In this document: piece after piece, positions 8,048-16,315 of the stretch
Layout: the number at the start of each line of letters is the position of its first letter
Position numbering within the stretch: position 1 is the first letter of the stretch
Assembly (NCBI RefSeq): GCF_040396155.1
Contig: NZ_JBEBOY010000011.1
Location: forward strand, 34,067-98,066
Source: Tissierella praeacuta_A
Lineage (GTDB): Bacteria > Bacillota > Clostridia > Tissierellales > Tissierellaceae
Length of the DNA: 64,000 nucleotides
Direction of reading: 5' to 3'
Notes under the pieces: model-generated
What the model was told of the DNA's origin: nothing
Databases searched by the model: none
Seen by the model: only the letters and a program-made list of their open reading frames with translations
Program-made: the position numbers and the translations under genes

Positions 8048-9673
8048 ATGAATATTTTTATAGGTGGAGCATGGCCATATGCTAATGGTTCATTGCATAT
8101 AGGTCATATAGCAGCATTATTGCCAGGGGATATTATAGCAAGGTATTTTAGAGCAAAAGGTGAAGAGGTATTGTATGTATCAGGAATTGATTGTCATGGT
8201 ACACCAATATCCATAAGGGCTAAAAAAGAAAATATATCTCCTAAAGAAATTGCAGATAAATATCATAATGAATTCAAATACTGTTTTGATAGATTAGGAT
8301 TTTCCTATGATATATATTCTAGGACCGATGATGAATATCACAAAAAAGAAGTTCAAGATATTATTAAAATATTATATGATAATGATTTAATATATGAAAA
8401 AGAAGTAGAGCAATTATTTTGTGAAAAATGTAATCAATTTTTGGCTGATAGATTTGTTGAGGGTATTTGTCCAGTATGTAAAAGTATTGCTAGGGGAGAT
8501 CAATGTGATGCCTGCTCTACTATTTTAGATCCTCTTGAACTGGAGGATAGAAGATGCAAACTTTGTGGTAGTGAACCAGTAGTTAAAAAGGTAAAACAAT
8601 TATTCTTTAGGCTATCAAAATTTGAGAAAGAAGTAAGAAAACATCTAGATAAAAGTAAAGGAAACTGGCGAATAAATGCAGTTAATAATACAGAGAGATA
8701 TTTAAATGAAGGCTTACAGGATAGGGCTATATCAAGGGAGCTTTCGTGGGGAATAGATATACCGATTAAAGGTTATGAGGATAAAAAAATATATGTATGG
8801 GTAGATGCAGTATTAGGTTATTTAACTGTAAGCAAAAAATGGGGATTAAAAAACCATAAAAACTGGAAAGAATTTTGGGATAGTAAAACTATAGCTTATT
8901 ATGTTCATGGGAAAGATAATATTCCGTTCCATACAATAATTTTACCATCATTATTAAGTGGTGCTAGTATTAATAAATTTCCAGATAATATAGTTTCAAG
9001 TGAGTATGTTAATTTAGAAGGAAAGAAAATATCCACCAGCAATAATCGGGCAGTATGGATTTCAGATATTATTGAAAGATATAATATTGATTCATTGAGG
9101 TATTTCTTTATAGTAAATGGTCCAGAAAAAAGGGATACTGATTTTTCTTGGCGGGAATTTGTTAATAAAAATAATGGGGAATTATTAGGAGTATATGGTA
9201 ATTTAGTAAATAGAACTTTAGTATTTGCAAGAAAGTATTTTGATAGTGAGATACCAAGAGGTCAACTAGATTATAATATAAAGTCAGAAATTGTTCTTTT
9301 ATATAAAGATGTTGGAAAATTTATAGAAGGTGGAAATTTAAAAGCATCTGTAGAGAAAATATTTGATTTCATTAGAAGTATAAATAAATATTTTGATGAA
9401 ACAACTCCTTGGGGTACAATCAATACAGATAAAATTCAATGTATAAATACTATTTATAATTGTTTAGTAGCCATAGGAAATATAGCTAATTTACTCCATC
9501 CGTTTTTACCATTTTCATCAGCTAAAGTCAAGTACTGGCTGAAATGTGATTCAGATACTTGGGAGTATATAAATATAGCCATAGGAGAAAAAATAGGTGA
9601 GTTTGATATTTTATTTGAAAGACTAGATAAGAAAATAATAGAGGAAGAATTAAGTAAATTGTCTTCAGAATAG
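8048..9673 (+). CDS. metG: Methionyl-tRNA synthetase (MetRS2-type, no C-terminal tRNA-binding domain)
   Basis: 541-residue class I synthetase charging tRNA-Met. HIGH signature near residue 18 (SLHIGH), SGIDCHGTPI, a double CxxC zinc knuckle region (CEKC, CPVC, CDAC, CKLC at about 125-180), WGIDIP, HGKDNIPFH, and the KMSKS loop present as KISTS. The protein stops after the anticodon-binding helical domain and lacks the EMAP-like C-terminal domain of longer MetRS forms. The KISTS and CHG signatures resemble the second MetRS type that in some Gram-positive bacteria coexists with the housekeeping enzyme and resists MetRS inhibitors. That role is inference here. Regulated by the T-box upstream. 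Confidence 0.93.
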   Translation: MNIFIGGAWPYANGSLHIGHIAALLPGDIIARYFRAKGEEVLYVSGIDCHGTPISIRAKKENISPKEIADKYHNEFKYCFDRLGFSYDIYSRTDDEYHKKEVQDIIKILYDNDLIYEKEVEQLFCEKCNQFLADRFVEGICPVCKSIARGDQCDACSTILDPLELEDRRCKLCGSEPVVKKVKQLFFRLSKFEKEVRKHLDKSKGNWRINAVNNTERYLNEGLQDRAISRELSWGIDIPIKGYEDKKIYVWVDAVLGYLTVSKKWGLKNHKNWKEFWDSKTIAYYVHGKDNIPFHTIILPSLLSGASINKFPDNIVSSEYVNLEGKKISTSNNRAVWISDIIERYNIDSLRYFFIVNGPEKRDTDFSWREFVNKNNGELLGVYGNLVNRTLVFARKYFDSEIPRGQLDYNIKSEIVLLYKDVGKFIEGGNLKASVEKIFDFIRSINKYFDETTPWGTINTDKIQCINTIYNCLVAIGNIANLLHPFLPFSSAKVKYWLKCDSDTWEYINIAIGEKIGEFDILFERLDKKIIEEELSKLSSE

Positions 9674-9727
9674 TATTATAAAAAGTTAGATATAATTAAA
9701 TCCCTATAAAAAAGGTTTTTAGTAAAG

Positions 9728-9779
9728 TCTATTTCTGCATAATATGATATTATACTATATAGCAGGAATAGATTTTTCT
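9728..9779 (+). terminator. Terminator after metG
   Basis: An 11-bp stem (9728-9738 with 9762-9772, one G-T) is followed by TTTTTCTATTTTT. Confidence 0.75.
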
Positions 9780-10100
9780 ATTTTTAATAAGTAGGTGAGT
9801 GCATGGAGCATTAAATATTATGATTCAAAGTAGTCTAGGAGATAGCAAATTAACTGCATTACATAGTAGTGGTAACCTGAATATGTCATTGTGAATAAGC
9901 GTATAACAGGTGAATTTTTTGATTGATGATGAGAACATATTCTTTAGAGTAAAAACATATTAAGAGAGAAAAGATTTTAAAGTGAAAGTAAAATAGATTT
10001 AAAATTTATCGAGGTTGAGGGCTAAATTATATTTGATACTTGAAAATAGAATTAAGCAGAAGATATAAAAAACAATCATTATAATAATGGAGGAAAATTC
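9780..10100. other. Intergenic region before cwlD, nothing recognised
   Basis: About 320 bp with slightly higher G+C in 9790-9900 than the surroundings. A 24-codon open frame starts at the ATG near 9821, without a convincing ribosome binding site. No known riboswitch core or gene family was recognised. Confidence 0.3.
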
Positions 10101-10763
10101 ATGATATTTCGAAGAATACGAGCAGTGATTTTATTAATTATTCTAATATTCATTGGTGTAAAGATATTTCAAGGGTCTTCTATAATAGGAAGCGTTTTGG
10201 AGGAAAAGGATATTATCGTAATAGACCCTGGGCATGGTGGAAATGATCCTGGAACAATTGGCATTAATAATATTTATGAAAAAGATATAAATTTAGATAT
10301 AGCTAAGAAGTTAAGCAAGAAATTGAAATCAATGAATTATAAAGTAATTTTAACTAGAGATACAGATGAGTATATAGATAATACTGAAAGAGCAGACTTG
10401 GCAAATAGAAAAAGAGCTAGATTATTTGTTAGTATTCATTGTAATGCTCTTGAAAATAATACTACTGTAAATGGTGTGCAAGTTTTATATTATCCCGATA
10501 AAGATAGTAACAAAGATTTAGGCAATGAAACTCTGGCTCAAATGGTATTAGATGAAATATTAATAAATACTGGAGCAGATAATAAGGGAATAGTAGAGAG
10601 AGAAGATTTAATAGTGCTTAATCAAACAAAAGTGTCTGCTATAATAATAGAATGTGGTTTCTTAACCAATGAAAAGGAGGCTAATTTATTATTAACTGAT
10701 AAATATCAAAATAAGATAGCAAATGCTATAGCAGAGGGAGTTAAAACTTATCTTAACTATTGA
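10101..10763 (+). CDS. cwlD: N-acetylmuramoyl-L-alanine amidase, CwlD-like
   Basis: A 220-residue zinc amidase (Amidase_3) with an N-terminal membrane anchor (about residues 7-23) and no cell-wall-binding repeats. Zinc ligands and catalytic residues are visible: His in DPGHGG, Glu in IYEKD, His in FVSIHCNA and the late Glu in IIECGF. Size and single-anchor architecture match CwlD, which makes muramic lactam in spore cortex peptidoglycan. The assignment to sporulation is inferred from similarity. The ATG follows GGAGGAAAATTC. Its 3' end runs into a relic of an opposing gene. Confidence 0.85.
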   Translation: MIFRRIRAVILLIILIFIGVKIFQGSSIIGSVLEEKDIIVIDPGHGGNDPGTIGINNIYEKDINLDIAKKLSKKLKSMNYKVILTRDTDEYIDNTERADLANRKRARLFVSIHCNALENNTTVNGVQVLYYPDKDSNKDLGNETLAQMVLDEILINTGADNKGIVEREDLIVLNQTKVSAIIIECGFLTNEKEANLLLTDKYQNKIANAIAEGVKTYLNY

Positions 10764-10789
10764 TATCAAATATAAAATTTCAGATTTAT

Positions 10790-10943
10790 AAAGGACAGAA
10801 TTTTCAAGGATCCATGATGAATTTCCAATAGTTATTGAATAATCAATTGAGCGAAGAACTGAACCTTGTGCAATATAAACATTATTTCCAAGTCTTAAGG
10901 TACCGATTAATCTTGTAGAATCATCAATTTTTAAATTTGACAT
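10790..10943 (-). pseudogene. Gamma-carbonic anhydrase/hexapeptide-repeat protein, N-terminal relic
   Basis: From the ATG at 10943, with an excellent GAGGAGGTG site, about 51 codons read as the start of a left-handed beta-helix gamma carbonic anhydrase family protein (NVYIAQGSVLR, ITIGNSSWILENSV). The frame then runs on into antisense of the cwlD 3' end with no further repeats. The family normally has about 165 or more residues, so at least two thirds are deleted. It abuts a relic of another gene on the opposite strand. Confidence 0.65.
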
Positions 10944-10958
10944 AGTACACCTCCTCAT

Positions 10959-11123
10959 TATGTAGCAGATGAGTTAAATGGTCAAGGTGTTGGAAAATTA
11001 CTATTAAAAGAGCTTGTTGATTGGATGAGAAAGGAAAATAAAAAGATAATTCCTCTTTGTCCCTATGCGAAAGCACAGATGGAAAAGAATAAAGAATATC
11101 ATGATATGATATATTCAGTATAG
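10959..11123 (+). pseudogene. GNAT acetyltransferase, C-terminal relic
   Basis: The frame Y-V-A-D-E-L-N-G-Q-G-V-G-K-L-L through K-K-I-I-P-L-C-P-Y-A to TAG at 11121-11123 is the C-terminal half of a small GNAT-family acetyltransferase (YjdJ type, with the QGVG acetyl-CoA loop). There is no start codon or N-terminal half. Upstream codons merge with the ribosome binding site of the opposing carbonic-anhydrase relic, marking a deletion junction. Confidence 0.65.
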
Positions 11124-11186
11124 TAATAAAGGGATATAACTTGTTTGAAATAAAAGCGAATAGTTTTTAGTTAGATTAATTTGGAA

Positions 11187-11226
11187 GATAGTCTTGACTT
11201 AATAAAGGTTAGGACTATTTTTATTT
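11187..11226 (+). terminator. Intrinsic terminator after the GNAT relic
   Basis: Arms ATAGTCTT and AGGACTAT with a TTTTTATTTATTTT tail. It probably once served the truncated acetyltransferase gene. Confidence 0.5.
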
Positions 11227-11237
11227 ATTTTATAGAA

Positions 11238-11278
11238 AGTATAAGCTTTAATCTATTTTCTTGATTAAAGCTTATACT
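11238..11278. terminator. Inverted repeat, possible terminator for the AgrC-like gene
   Basis: Perfect 16-base arms (11238-11253 and 11263-11278) with a 9-base loop lie 100 bp beyond the stop of the minus-strand histidine kinase. On the minus strand the stem is followed by TTTCTAT. Confidence 0.5.
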
Positions 11279-11380
11279 AAGAATTATATTTCTTGTTTTA
11301 GTATGTTTTTATAAATTTCTTTTAAGGCTATTTTTATATAAAAAAACTTTCCATTTAATATATTGATACTAGTTTTAAAA

Positions 11381-12673
11381 TTATAGAGGAATTATAATAG
11401 TTACACTATATTCATGTTTTGATTGATCTATAGTAATATTACCATTGTATTTATATACAATATCTTTTACAATATTTAACCCATAACCTGAGTCAATGTT
11501 ATTTTTCCTATTAAAGTAACGATAGATGTCTTTATATCCTATTTTTGAATAGGAATTTTTAATCTTATAATAGATAAAATTATCTTCCTTTGTAATAACG
11601 AGTTTTATATATTTTTTATCTAAAATACAATTAAGATTTGCTTCAATGGCATTATCAATGGTGTTAAATAAAATAGAACTTAAGTCTATATCTTCTACTA
11701 ATATAGTGGAAGGAATAGTTGCCTTAACGTCAAAGTCTATTCCTTTTTTTGTTGCTTCTAAATACTTATTATTAAGAATAATATCTAAAATATGATTGCC
11801 AGTTTTAAGACTTTTAGATACAGAATCCATTTTATACTTTAAAGAGTCTAAATAACCATCACTAATATGATTATTGTTAATGCCTTCCATTACAAGAATT
11901 TGATTATTCATATCATGCCATAACTTAGAAATTTCCTTACTTTCTTCTTGAATTTTATTAAAATAATCTTCACTTAACTTGCTGAATAGTTGTTTTGTTG
12001 TTTCGTTTCTTAAAGCAATATAAAAATTATAGGATTTATGATGTAGAAAAATTACTATATAGTTAATCATAATTATAAATATACAGAGTACAAAAATTGG
12101 AGTTCTCATTAATTCCAAACCCTTTGTTATTGAAATATAAAAGAATGTCAGTAAAGAACTAATTGAGGTTCCTAGTAGAAAAACAATACATAAATTAATG
12201 CTATTTGGTAGTACAAGATTATAAGGAATATACTTATTTCCAATAAAATCAACAATTAATAATATGGTGAATTTACTAATTAATATAATGATAAATATAT
12301 TAAATGTATAGGTAATTGAATAAATGTTGATTTTTATAGAAAATATCTTGGAAATAATCATAGATATAAAAATATCAGTTATAATCTGGAAGAAATAATA
12401 GGATAAAATAATTAACAATATACTTAGTCTATTTAATTCGTAAAGGTTCAAAGATAACAGCATTAAAGAGGAAATAATTATAATTTTTATATATAAATTA
12501 ATTCGGAATATAGTTAGGAAAAATATGGCTAAAGTCATAAATAAAAATATTATTAAACTGTGAAATAGTTTATTCTTTTTATTATGCAATGCTAATTTGT
12601 GTATAAGAAAGACAAATATGAAACCATCAAAAAATGAAAGGGTTAACATGTATAATAACTTTTCAGAAATCAA
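11381..12673 (-). CDS. AgrC-like GHKL sensor histidine kinase
   Basis: About 430 residues. The first 200 are hydrophobic with six to seven membrane helices, typical of receptors for peptide autoinducers. The cytoplasmic part has the phospho-acceptor LWHDMNNQ and a GHKL ATPase: N-box NTIDNAIEAN and G-box GYGLNIVKDIV. I favour the TTG at 12673, eight bases after AGAGG, over the GTG at 12682, which overlaps that site. It overlaps the upstream response regulator gene, so the two are coupled. It is divergent from decayed agrB/agrD-like sequence, so its original ligand was probably a cyclic peptide. Confidence 0.85.
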   Translation of the reverse strand: MISEKLLYMLTLSFFDGFIFVFLIHKLALHNKKNKLFHSLIIFLFMTLAIFFLTIFRINLYIKIIIISSLMLLSLNLYELNRLSILLIILSYYFFQIITDIFISMIISKIFSIKINIYSITYTFNIFIIILISKFTILLIVDFIGNKYIPYNLVLPNSINLCIVFLLGTSISSLLTFFYISITKGLELMRTPIFVLCIFIIMINYIVIFLHHKSYNFYIALRNETTKQLFSKLSEDYFNKIQEESKEISKLWHDMNNQILVMEGINNNHISDGYLDSLKYKMDSVSKSLKTGNHILDIILNNKYLEATKKGIDFDVKATIPSTILVEDIDLSSILFNTIDNAIEANLNCILDKKYIKLVITKEDNFIYYKIKNSYSKIGYKDIYRYFNRKNNIDSGYGLNIVKDIVYKYNGNITIDQSKHEYSVTIIIPL

Positions 12674-13397
12674 AGCGATCACCTCTCATAGCCTTAAAAG
12701 AAAAGAAAGTTTTTTTAAATTTAGATAGGTTTCTACAAGAGATATAAAGTTTGTCGTCATTACTCATAATTACATTATCTTTATTAAATTTACTTATATG
12801 ATTAAGATTTACAATAATTCCTCTATATAATTCAAAAAAGTTATTGCTTTCTGTATTAAAAGGAAGTTCTTTTGTTGTACGATAATTTGAGGTAAAGGTT
12901 TCATTTAAGGTATGAACAATAATTTTTCGATTATATACTTCAATGTATATTATTTCATAAAGCATAAGGTATAAAGTTTCATTTCTACAAGGGAATGGGT
13001 ATTTGGAGATACAATTATCTATATTATTTATTAGTTGTTTAATTACAATATTAATTTCTGTCTTAAAATATTGCTTTCTAATAAAATTGAAAATTCCTAA
13101 ATCCAGTATTTTATATATTTCATCATCAAGGCAGGTGATAAAAATATATAATACATTTTTATCAAAGCTTCTAATTCTTTTAGCAGTTTCAGTTCCGCTA
13201 ATACCTGGCAAGTCAATATCAAAGAAAATCACATCAAATTTCTCTAATGAAGTATTGTAATGCTCTAGAAGCTTTTCTCCTGAGTTAAAACATAATATAT
13301 TGTATTCTATTATTAAAGGGAAGAGTTTGTTTGAAACAATGTCTTTTAAGGAGTTAGCAAAAGATAAATTATCTTCACAAATAGCGATATTTAACAA
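12663..13397 (-). CDS. LytTR-family response regulator, AgrA-like
   Basis: 244 residues: a receiver domain (acidic residues in ICEDN, phospho-acceptor Asp in FFDIDLPG, later FITCLDDE) and a C-terminal LytTR DNA-binding domain (IIYIEVYNRKI, FFELYRGIIVNLNHI). The usual conserved Lys of the receiver falls at FIRKQYF. Translation starts at TTG 13397 behind GAGGTG at good spacing. It forms an operon with the AgrC-like kinase. Direct repeats just upstream could be its own binding site. Confidence 0.87.
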   Translation of the reverse strand: MLNIAICEDNLSFANSLKDIVSNKLFPLIIEYNILCFNSGEKLLEHYNTSLEKFDVIFFDIDLPGISGTETAKRIRSFDKNVLYIFITCLDDEIYKILDLGIFNFIRKQYFKTEINIVIKQLINNIDNCISKYPFPCRNETLYLMLYEIIYIEVYNRKIIVHTLNETFTSNYRTTKELPFNTESNNFFELYRGIIVNLNHISKFNKDNVIMSNDDKLYISCRNLSKFKKTFFSFKAMRGDRFDF

Positions 13398-13420
13398 TTT
13401 AATTCACCTCTCAGACAATA

Positions 13421-13451
13421 ACGCTTGCTCCAAAATTTCAACGCTTACTCC
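13421..13451 (-). promoter_or_regulatory. Direct repeats, candidate LytTR regulator binding site
   Basis: ACGCTTGCTCC (13421-13431) and ACGCTTACTCC (13441-13451) repeat with a 20-bp period in the leader of the response regulator gene. LytTR proteins bind paired direct repeats on one helix face about two turns apart, so autoregulation is plausible. Confidence 0.45.
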
Positions 13452-13607
13452 ATAATGTGGTTGCATGTCCAAAAAATATGTTAATATTATTATACTAAAG
13501 ATGGAATATATTATCAAATATTATAATAACTTTTGTAGTGTTATTGGTTGGAAATTTTTTATAAGAAAACAGTGGTAAGTGGTAAATGAAAATAAGTACA
13601 TTAATAA

Positions 13608-13769
13608 AATCTATTTCATAAATGTATGTCTAAGAAAAATATAAGGGTATTGGCAATTTCTATAATTGAATTAATACATTATATTTTCTTAGAAGCAGAT
13701 GTGATTCCAATTAAATATAATTTATTATTTATAATTGGAGCACTCTGTTAGTTATTAAAATTAATATGA
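13608..13769 (+). pseudogene. agrB relic (C-terminal end)
   Basis: The frame H-K-C-M-S-K-K-N-I-R followed by two hydrophobic stretches (VLAISIIELIHYIFL; YNLLFIIGALC) and, after TAG at 13749-13751, LLKLI and a TGA resembles the last third of an AgrB endopeptidase: a loop with a basic LSKK-type patch and two terminal helices. The catalytic His and Cys region upstream is missing, and further stops precede 13608. Its end lies 15 bp before the AgrD-like gene, the spacing expected for agrBD. Confidence 0.5.
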
Positions 13770-13784
13770 AGAAAGGGGGGAAAT

Positions 13785-13937
13785 ATGATGAAGAAACTAT
13801 TTTATCAGGGGAAACAGAAAGTAGAAACCATCACAAGAAATATTACAGAAGAATCTCCGAAGATAACATCGGCTTTTATATTTTATGGAACTAAGATGTC
13901 GAAGGGGCTTTTGGAGAAATTAAAGGAGGATGGGTGA
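13785..13937 (+). CDS. AgrD-like small peptide lacking the ring cysteine
   Basis: 50 residues behind AAAGGGGGG, with adjacent ATG codons at 13785 and 13788. The N-terminal part is amphipathic and basic. The C-terminal part reads SAFIFYGTKMSKGLLEKLK. In AgrD pro-peptides this position is usually S/A-C followed by 4-7 residues and P-K-S/E-L-L. Here Phe (TTT) stands where Cys (TGT) is expected and Ser (TCG) where Pro (CCG) is usual, each one base away. Position after an agrB relic and divergent from an AgrC/AgrA-like pair supports the assignment. It may be a dead signal gene or an unrelated small protein. Confidence 0.5.
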   Translation: MMKKLFYQGKQKVETITRNITEESPKITSAFIFYGTKMSKGLLEKLKEDG

Positions 13938-14050
13938 CATTGGATAAAGTTCATGTGCAAAGTAAATGTTTAAGCAGAGGGTTATCGCATAAACTGAAAA
14001 AGGGAATAGAGGCAATAATGATTTGCAGATATTTTACAAAAGAAAATTAA
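13934..14050 (+). CDS. Small basic ORF overlapping the AgrD-like gene
   Basis: 38 residues from GTG 13934, or 36 from TTG 13940. It overlaps the stop of the AgrD-like gene (GGGTGA) and has AAGGAGG upstream at a spacing that favours the TTG. It is basic, with two cysteines (QSKCLSRG and MICRYF). No family recognised. It could be a second peptide, a translational coupler for the protease gene, or a relic. Confidence 0.4.
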   Translation: MTLDKVHVQSKCLSRGLSHKLKKGIEAIMICRYFTKEN

Positions 14051-14075
14051 AAATAAAAACTAGGGGGTATACAGT

Positions 14076-15398
14076 ATGAAAAAAATATTTAGTTTGCTAA
14101 TGATAATGGTTATGTTGGTGACTATTGGAATGCCATCCTTTGCTAAAGAATTAAAAGATCAAATGGATTCAGTAATACCAGGGGAATTGATTGTATCAAT
14201 AGAAAAAACTGACATTGAAAGCAGAATACAAAGTATTAACTCTAGAACTGAAAATCATATTGATGTTATAAATAATGGTGAATTTGAAGTTGAAAGTTCA
14301 TTGATTTCGTCTTTGTTTGACGATGAGAATAAAGTAAGTAGTCTTAAGAGTAATGATTTTATGGATACAATTATTGATGAAATAGGTTATGTATATTTAG
14401 TAAAATATGAAAATACTGATGAAGATGTTCAAGAAGTTATAGAAAAATTAAGAGAATATCTTGAAGAGTCAGGATTAAAAGTAAACTATATAGAACCTAA
14501 CTATGAAGTTGAAGCGGATGAAGATAATTTAGCTGAAGAGCTAGATGACATGAATGTGACAGGTATTCATAACTCTCAATATTGGCATTACAATATGATA
14601 GGTATTCCAAAGGCTTGGGATATTTCAGAAGGAAGCAGAAATGTAAGAGTTGCAGTTATAGATACTGGAATTCAATATACACATCCAAATTTAGCAGATT
14701 TTGTAGATAGAGCATCAGGTAAAAACTTTACCACAAGTGATTCATATGATTTTATGGATAGAGCTGGACATGGTACTCACGTTGCTGGAACCATAGCTAG
14801 TTATGGACAAGTATCAGGAGTAATGAAATATGCTACTCTAATCCCAATTAAAGTGTTGAATGATAGGGGATCTGGTACAACATATGATATAATGCAAGGA
14901 TTGCTTCATGCAGGAAATGTAAATGCTGATGTTGCCAACCTGTCAATAAGAGGTTGGGGCTATAGTGAAAGCATGAACCAAGCTTGTGAAACAGTAACTT
15001 CGAGAGGATTAATAGTTGTAGCGGCAACTGGAAATGACTATAGAAATGAAATAGGTTATCCAGCAAGATATAAAAGTGTAATCGCTATAGGAGCAGTTGA
15101 TGAGAAAGGGAAAAGAGCGGATTTCTCCAATTATGGAACTGGTGGAGTTGATGTAATGGCTCCAGGTGTAAAGATATATAGCACATATCCTAATAGTGAT
15201 TTTGCACTTCTTTCAGGAACTTCTATGGCTACGCCTCACGTAGCAGGTGTTGCAGGACTAATGAAATCTGTAAACAAAAATATAACTCCGGAACAAGCTA
15301 GAAGAATCCTTAAAGATACAGCAACATATGCTGGTCCTGCAAACGAATATGGAGCAGGTATAGTTAATGCATATGAAGCAATAAAATCTGTAAGATAA
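14076..15398 (+). CDS. Secreted subtilisin-like serine protease (S8)
   Basis: 440 residues. Sec signal peptide at about 1-23, then an inhibitor-I9-type propeptide to about 160, then a subtilisin catalytic domain: Asp in AVIDTG (about 196), His in GHGTHVAGT (about 231) and Ser in GTSMATPHVAG (about 383). The oxyanion Asn lies in VVAATGND. There is no C-terminal anchor, so it should be released. It follows two small ORFs in an agr-like locus. In related bacteria secreted proteases are agr targets and can mature signals, but a link here is inference. Confidence 0.92.
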   Translation: MKKIFSLLMIMVMLVTIGMPSFAKELKDQMDSVIPGELIVSIEKTDIESRIQSINSRTENHIDVINNGEFEVESSLISSLFDDENKVSSLKSNDFMDTIIDEIGYVYLVKYENTDEDVQEVIEKLREYLEESGLKVNYIEPNYEVEADEDNLAEELDDMNVTGIHNSQYWHYNMIGIPKAWDISEGSRNVRVAVIDTGIQYTHPNLADFVDRASGKNFTTSDSYDFMDRAGHGTHVAGTIASYGQVSGVMKYATLIPIKVLNDRGSGTTYDIMQGLLHAGNVNADVANLSIRGWGYSESMNQACETVTSRGLIVVAATGNDYRNEIGYPARYKSVIAIGAVDEKGKRADFSNYGTGGVDVMAPGVKIYSTYPNSDFALLSGTSMATPHVAGVAGLMKSVNKNITPEQARRILKDTATYAGPANEYGAGIVNAYEAIKSVR

Positions 15399-15451
15399 TA
15401 TTAGTATAGGTTTAATTGATAATATATAAATTGAATTAGAGAATTATCTTA

Positions 15452-15480
15452 AGAGCAATCCTTGGATTGCTCTTTTTTTG
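15452..15480 (+). terminator. Terminator after the subtilisin gene
   Basis: Ten-base perfect arms (15452-15461 and 15464-15473), a TT loop and eight T. Confidence 0.9.
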
Positions 15481-15499
15481 AAAATTATTATCATATTCA

Positions 15500-15528
15500 T
15501 TGACATGAAATATTACAGATGATAAAAT
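15500..15528 (+). promoter_or_regulatory. Promoter of the zur-znu operon
   Basis: TTGACA at 15500-15505, 17-bp spacer, TAAAAT at 15523-15528. It is overlapped at its downstream edge by a metalloregulator box. Confidence 0.85.
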
Positions 15529-15542
15529 GAAAATGATTTTCA
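15528..15542. promoter_or_regulatory. Fur/Zur-family operator
   Basis: TGAAAATGATTTTCA is a perfect 7-1-7 inverted repeat of the Fur superfamily type, lying at the transcription start of the operon that begins with a Fur-family gene. It implies zinc-dependent autorepression. Confidence 0.8.
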
Positions 15543-15565
15543 ATTTATACTTTATAGGTGATATA

Positions 15566-15982
15566 ATGAAGAAAAGTGAATATAAAACTAAACAGAAAGA
15601 TATTCTTTTAAACTATATAAAATCCTTAAATAGCGAGCATTTTACTGTAAAACAAATTTATAAAAATTTTAAGGATAATAATCAAAACATTGGAATGACT
15701 ACTATATATCGTCACCTTAACAAATTAGTCAAAGAAGGATTTGTGAAAAAACATGTCTTAGACGGAGAGACGGAAGCTATTTTTGAATATATAGGTAACT
15801 TGAATCACTCTGAGGAGCATTATCATTTTAAATGTGAAAAATGTGGTATGTTAAGAAATTTTAATTGTAGATCATTAGACAATATTCAAGGACATTTATG
15901 TGAAGAGCATGGTTTTGATATAAATTCTATTAAGACTATATTTTATGGAACTTGTACTGAATGTGCAAGAAATATAAAATAA
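15566..15982 (+). CDS. zur: Fur-family metalloregulator, probable Zur
   Basis: 138 residues from the ATG at 15566 (AGGTGATATA upstream). An earlier in-frame ATG at 15527 overlaps the operator and is unlikely. N-terminal winged helix (TVKQIYKNFK, IGMTTIYRHLNKLVKEG), then a dimerisation and metal domain with HYHFKCEKCG and CTECARN, the two CxxC pairs of the structural zinc site. First gene of a zinc transporter operon and preceded by a perfect 7-1-7 box, so Zur is much more likely than Fur or PerR. Confidence 0.85.
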   Translation: MKKSEYKTKQKDILLNYIKSLNSEHFTVKQIYKNFKDNNQNIGMTTIYRHLNKLVKEGFVKKHVLDGETEAIFEYIGNLNHSEEHYHFKCEKCGMLRNFNCRSLDNIQGHLCEEHGFDINSIKTIFYGTCTECARNIK

Positions 15983-16009
15983 ATTGAGACTAGAAAAAAG
16001 GAGAAGAAA

Positions 16010-16315
16010 ATGAAAAAGCAATTATCGACTAAAAGAATATCTGCTATCTTTTTATGCCTCTGCTTTATTGTTGTGTCTCTTCTTTCTATGATGTACTTTA
16101 TACAAGAGATTGATCATGATTGTATGGGAGAACATTGTAAAGTATGTTCAAATATTGATTCGGCTAAAAATGTATTGAAACAGTTATCTAATAGAAAAAT
16201 TGAAGGAGAAAATATAAATACTATTATTTTGCCTTTAACTGTTACTATATTGTTTATTACATATAAAGTTATTATATTTACTCCAGTGAAACTTAAGGTA
16301 AGAATGGACAATTAA
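16010..16315 (+). CDS. Small membrane protein with Cys/His motif in the zinc operon
   Basis: 101 residues. Two membrane helices (about 11-30 and 65-85) bracket an extracytoplasmic loop with the cluster HDCMGEHCKVC, a plausible metal-binding site. A short loop with SAKNVLKQLS follows. Similar small proteins with an HDC.GE.C..C pattern accompany zinc ABC transporters in other Firmicutes as I remember them, but none has a function known to me. Co-transcribed between zur and znuA. Confidence 0.7.
   Translation: MKKQLSTKRISAIFLCLCFIVVSLLSMMYFIQEIDHDCMGEHCKVCSNIDSAKNVLKQLSNRKIEGENINTIILPLTVTILFITYKVIIFTPVKLKVRMDN

Noticed and set aside
13003..13260. Plus-strand frame of 85 codons inside the response regulator gene
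   Set aside because: Antisense of a well-supported LytTR regulator gene, no ribosome binding site or family match.
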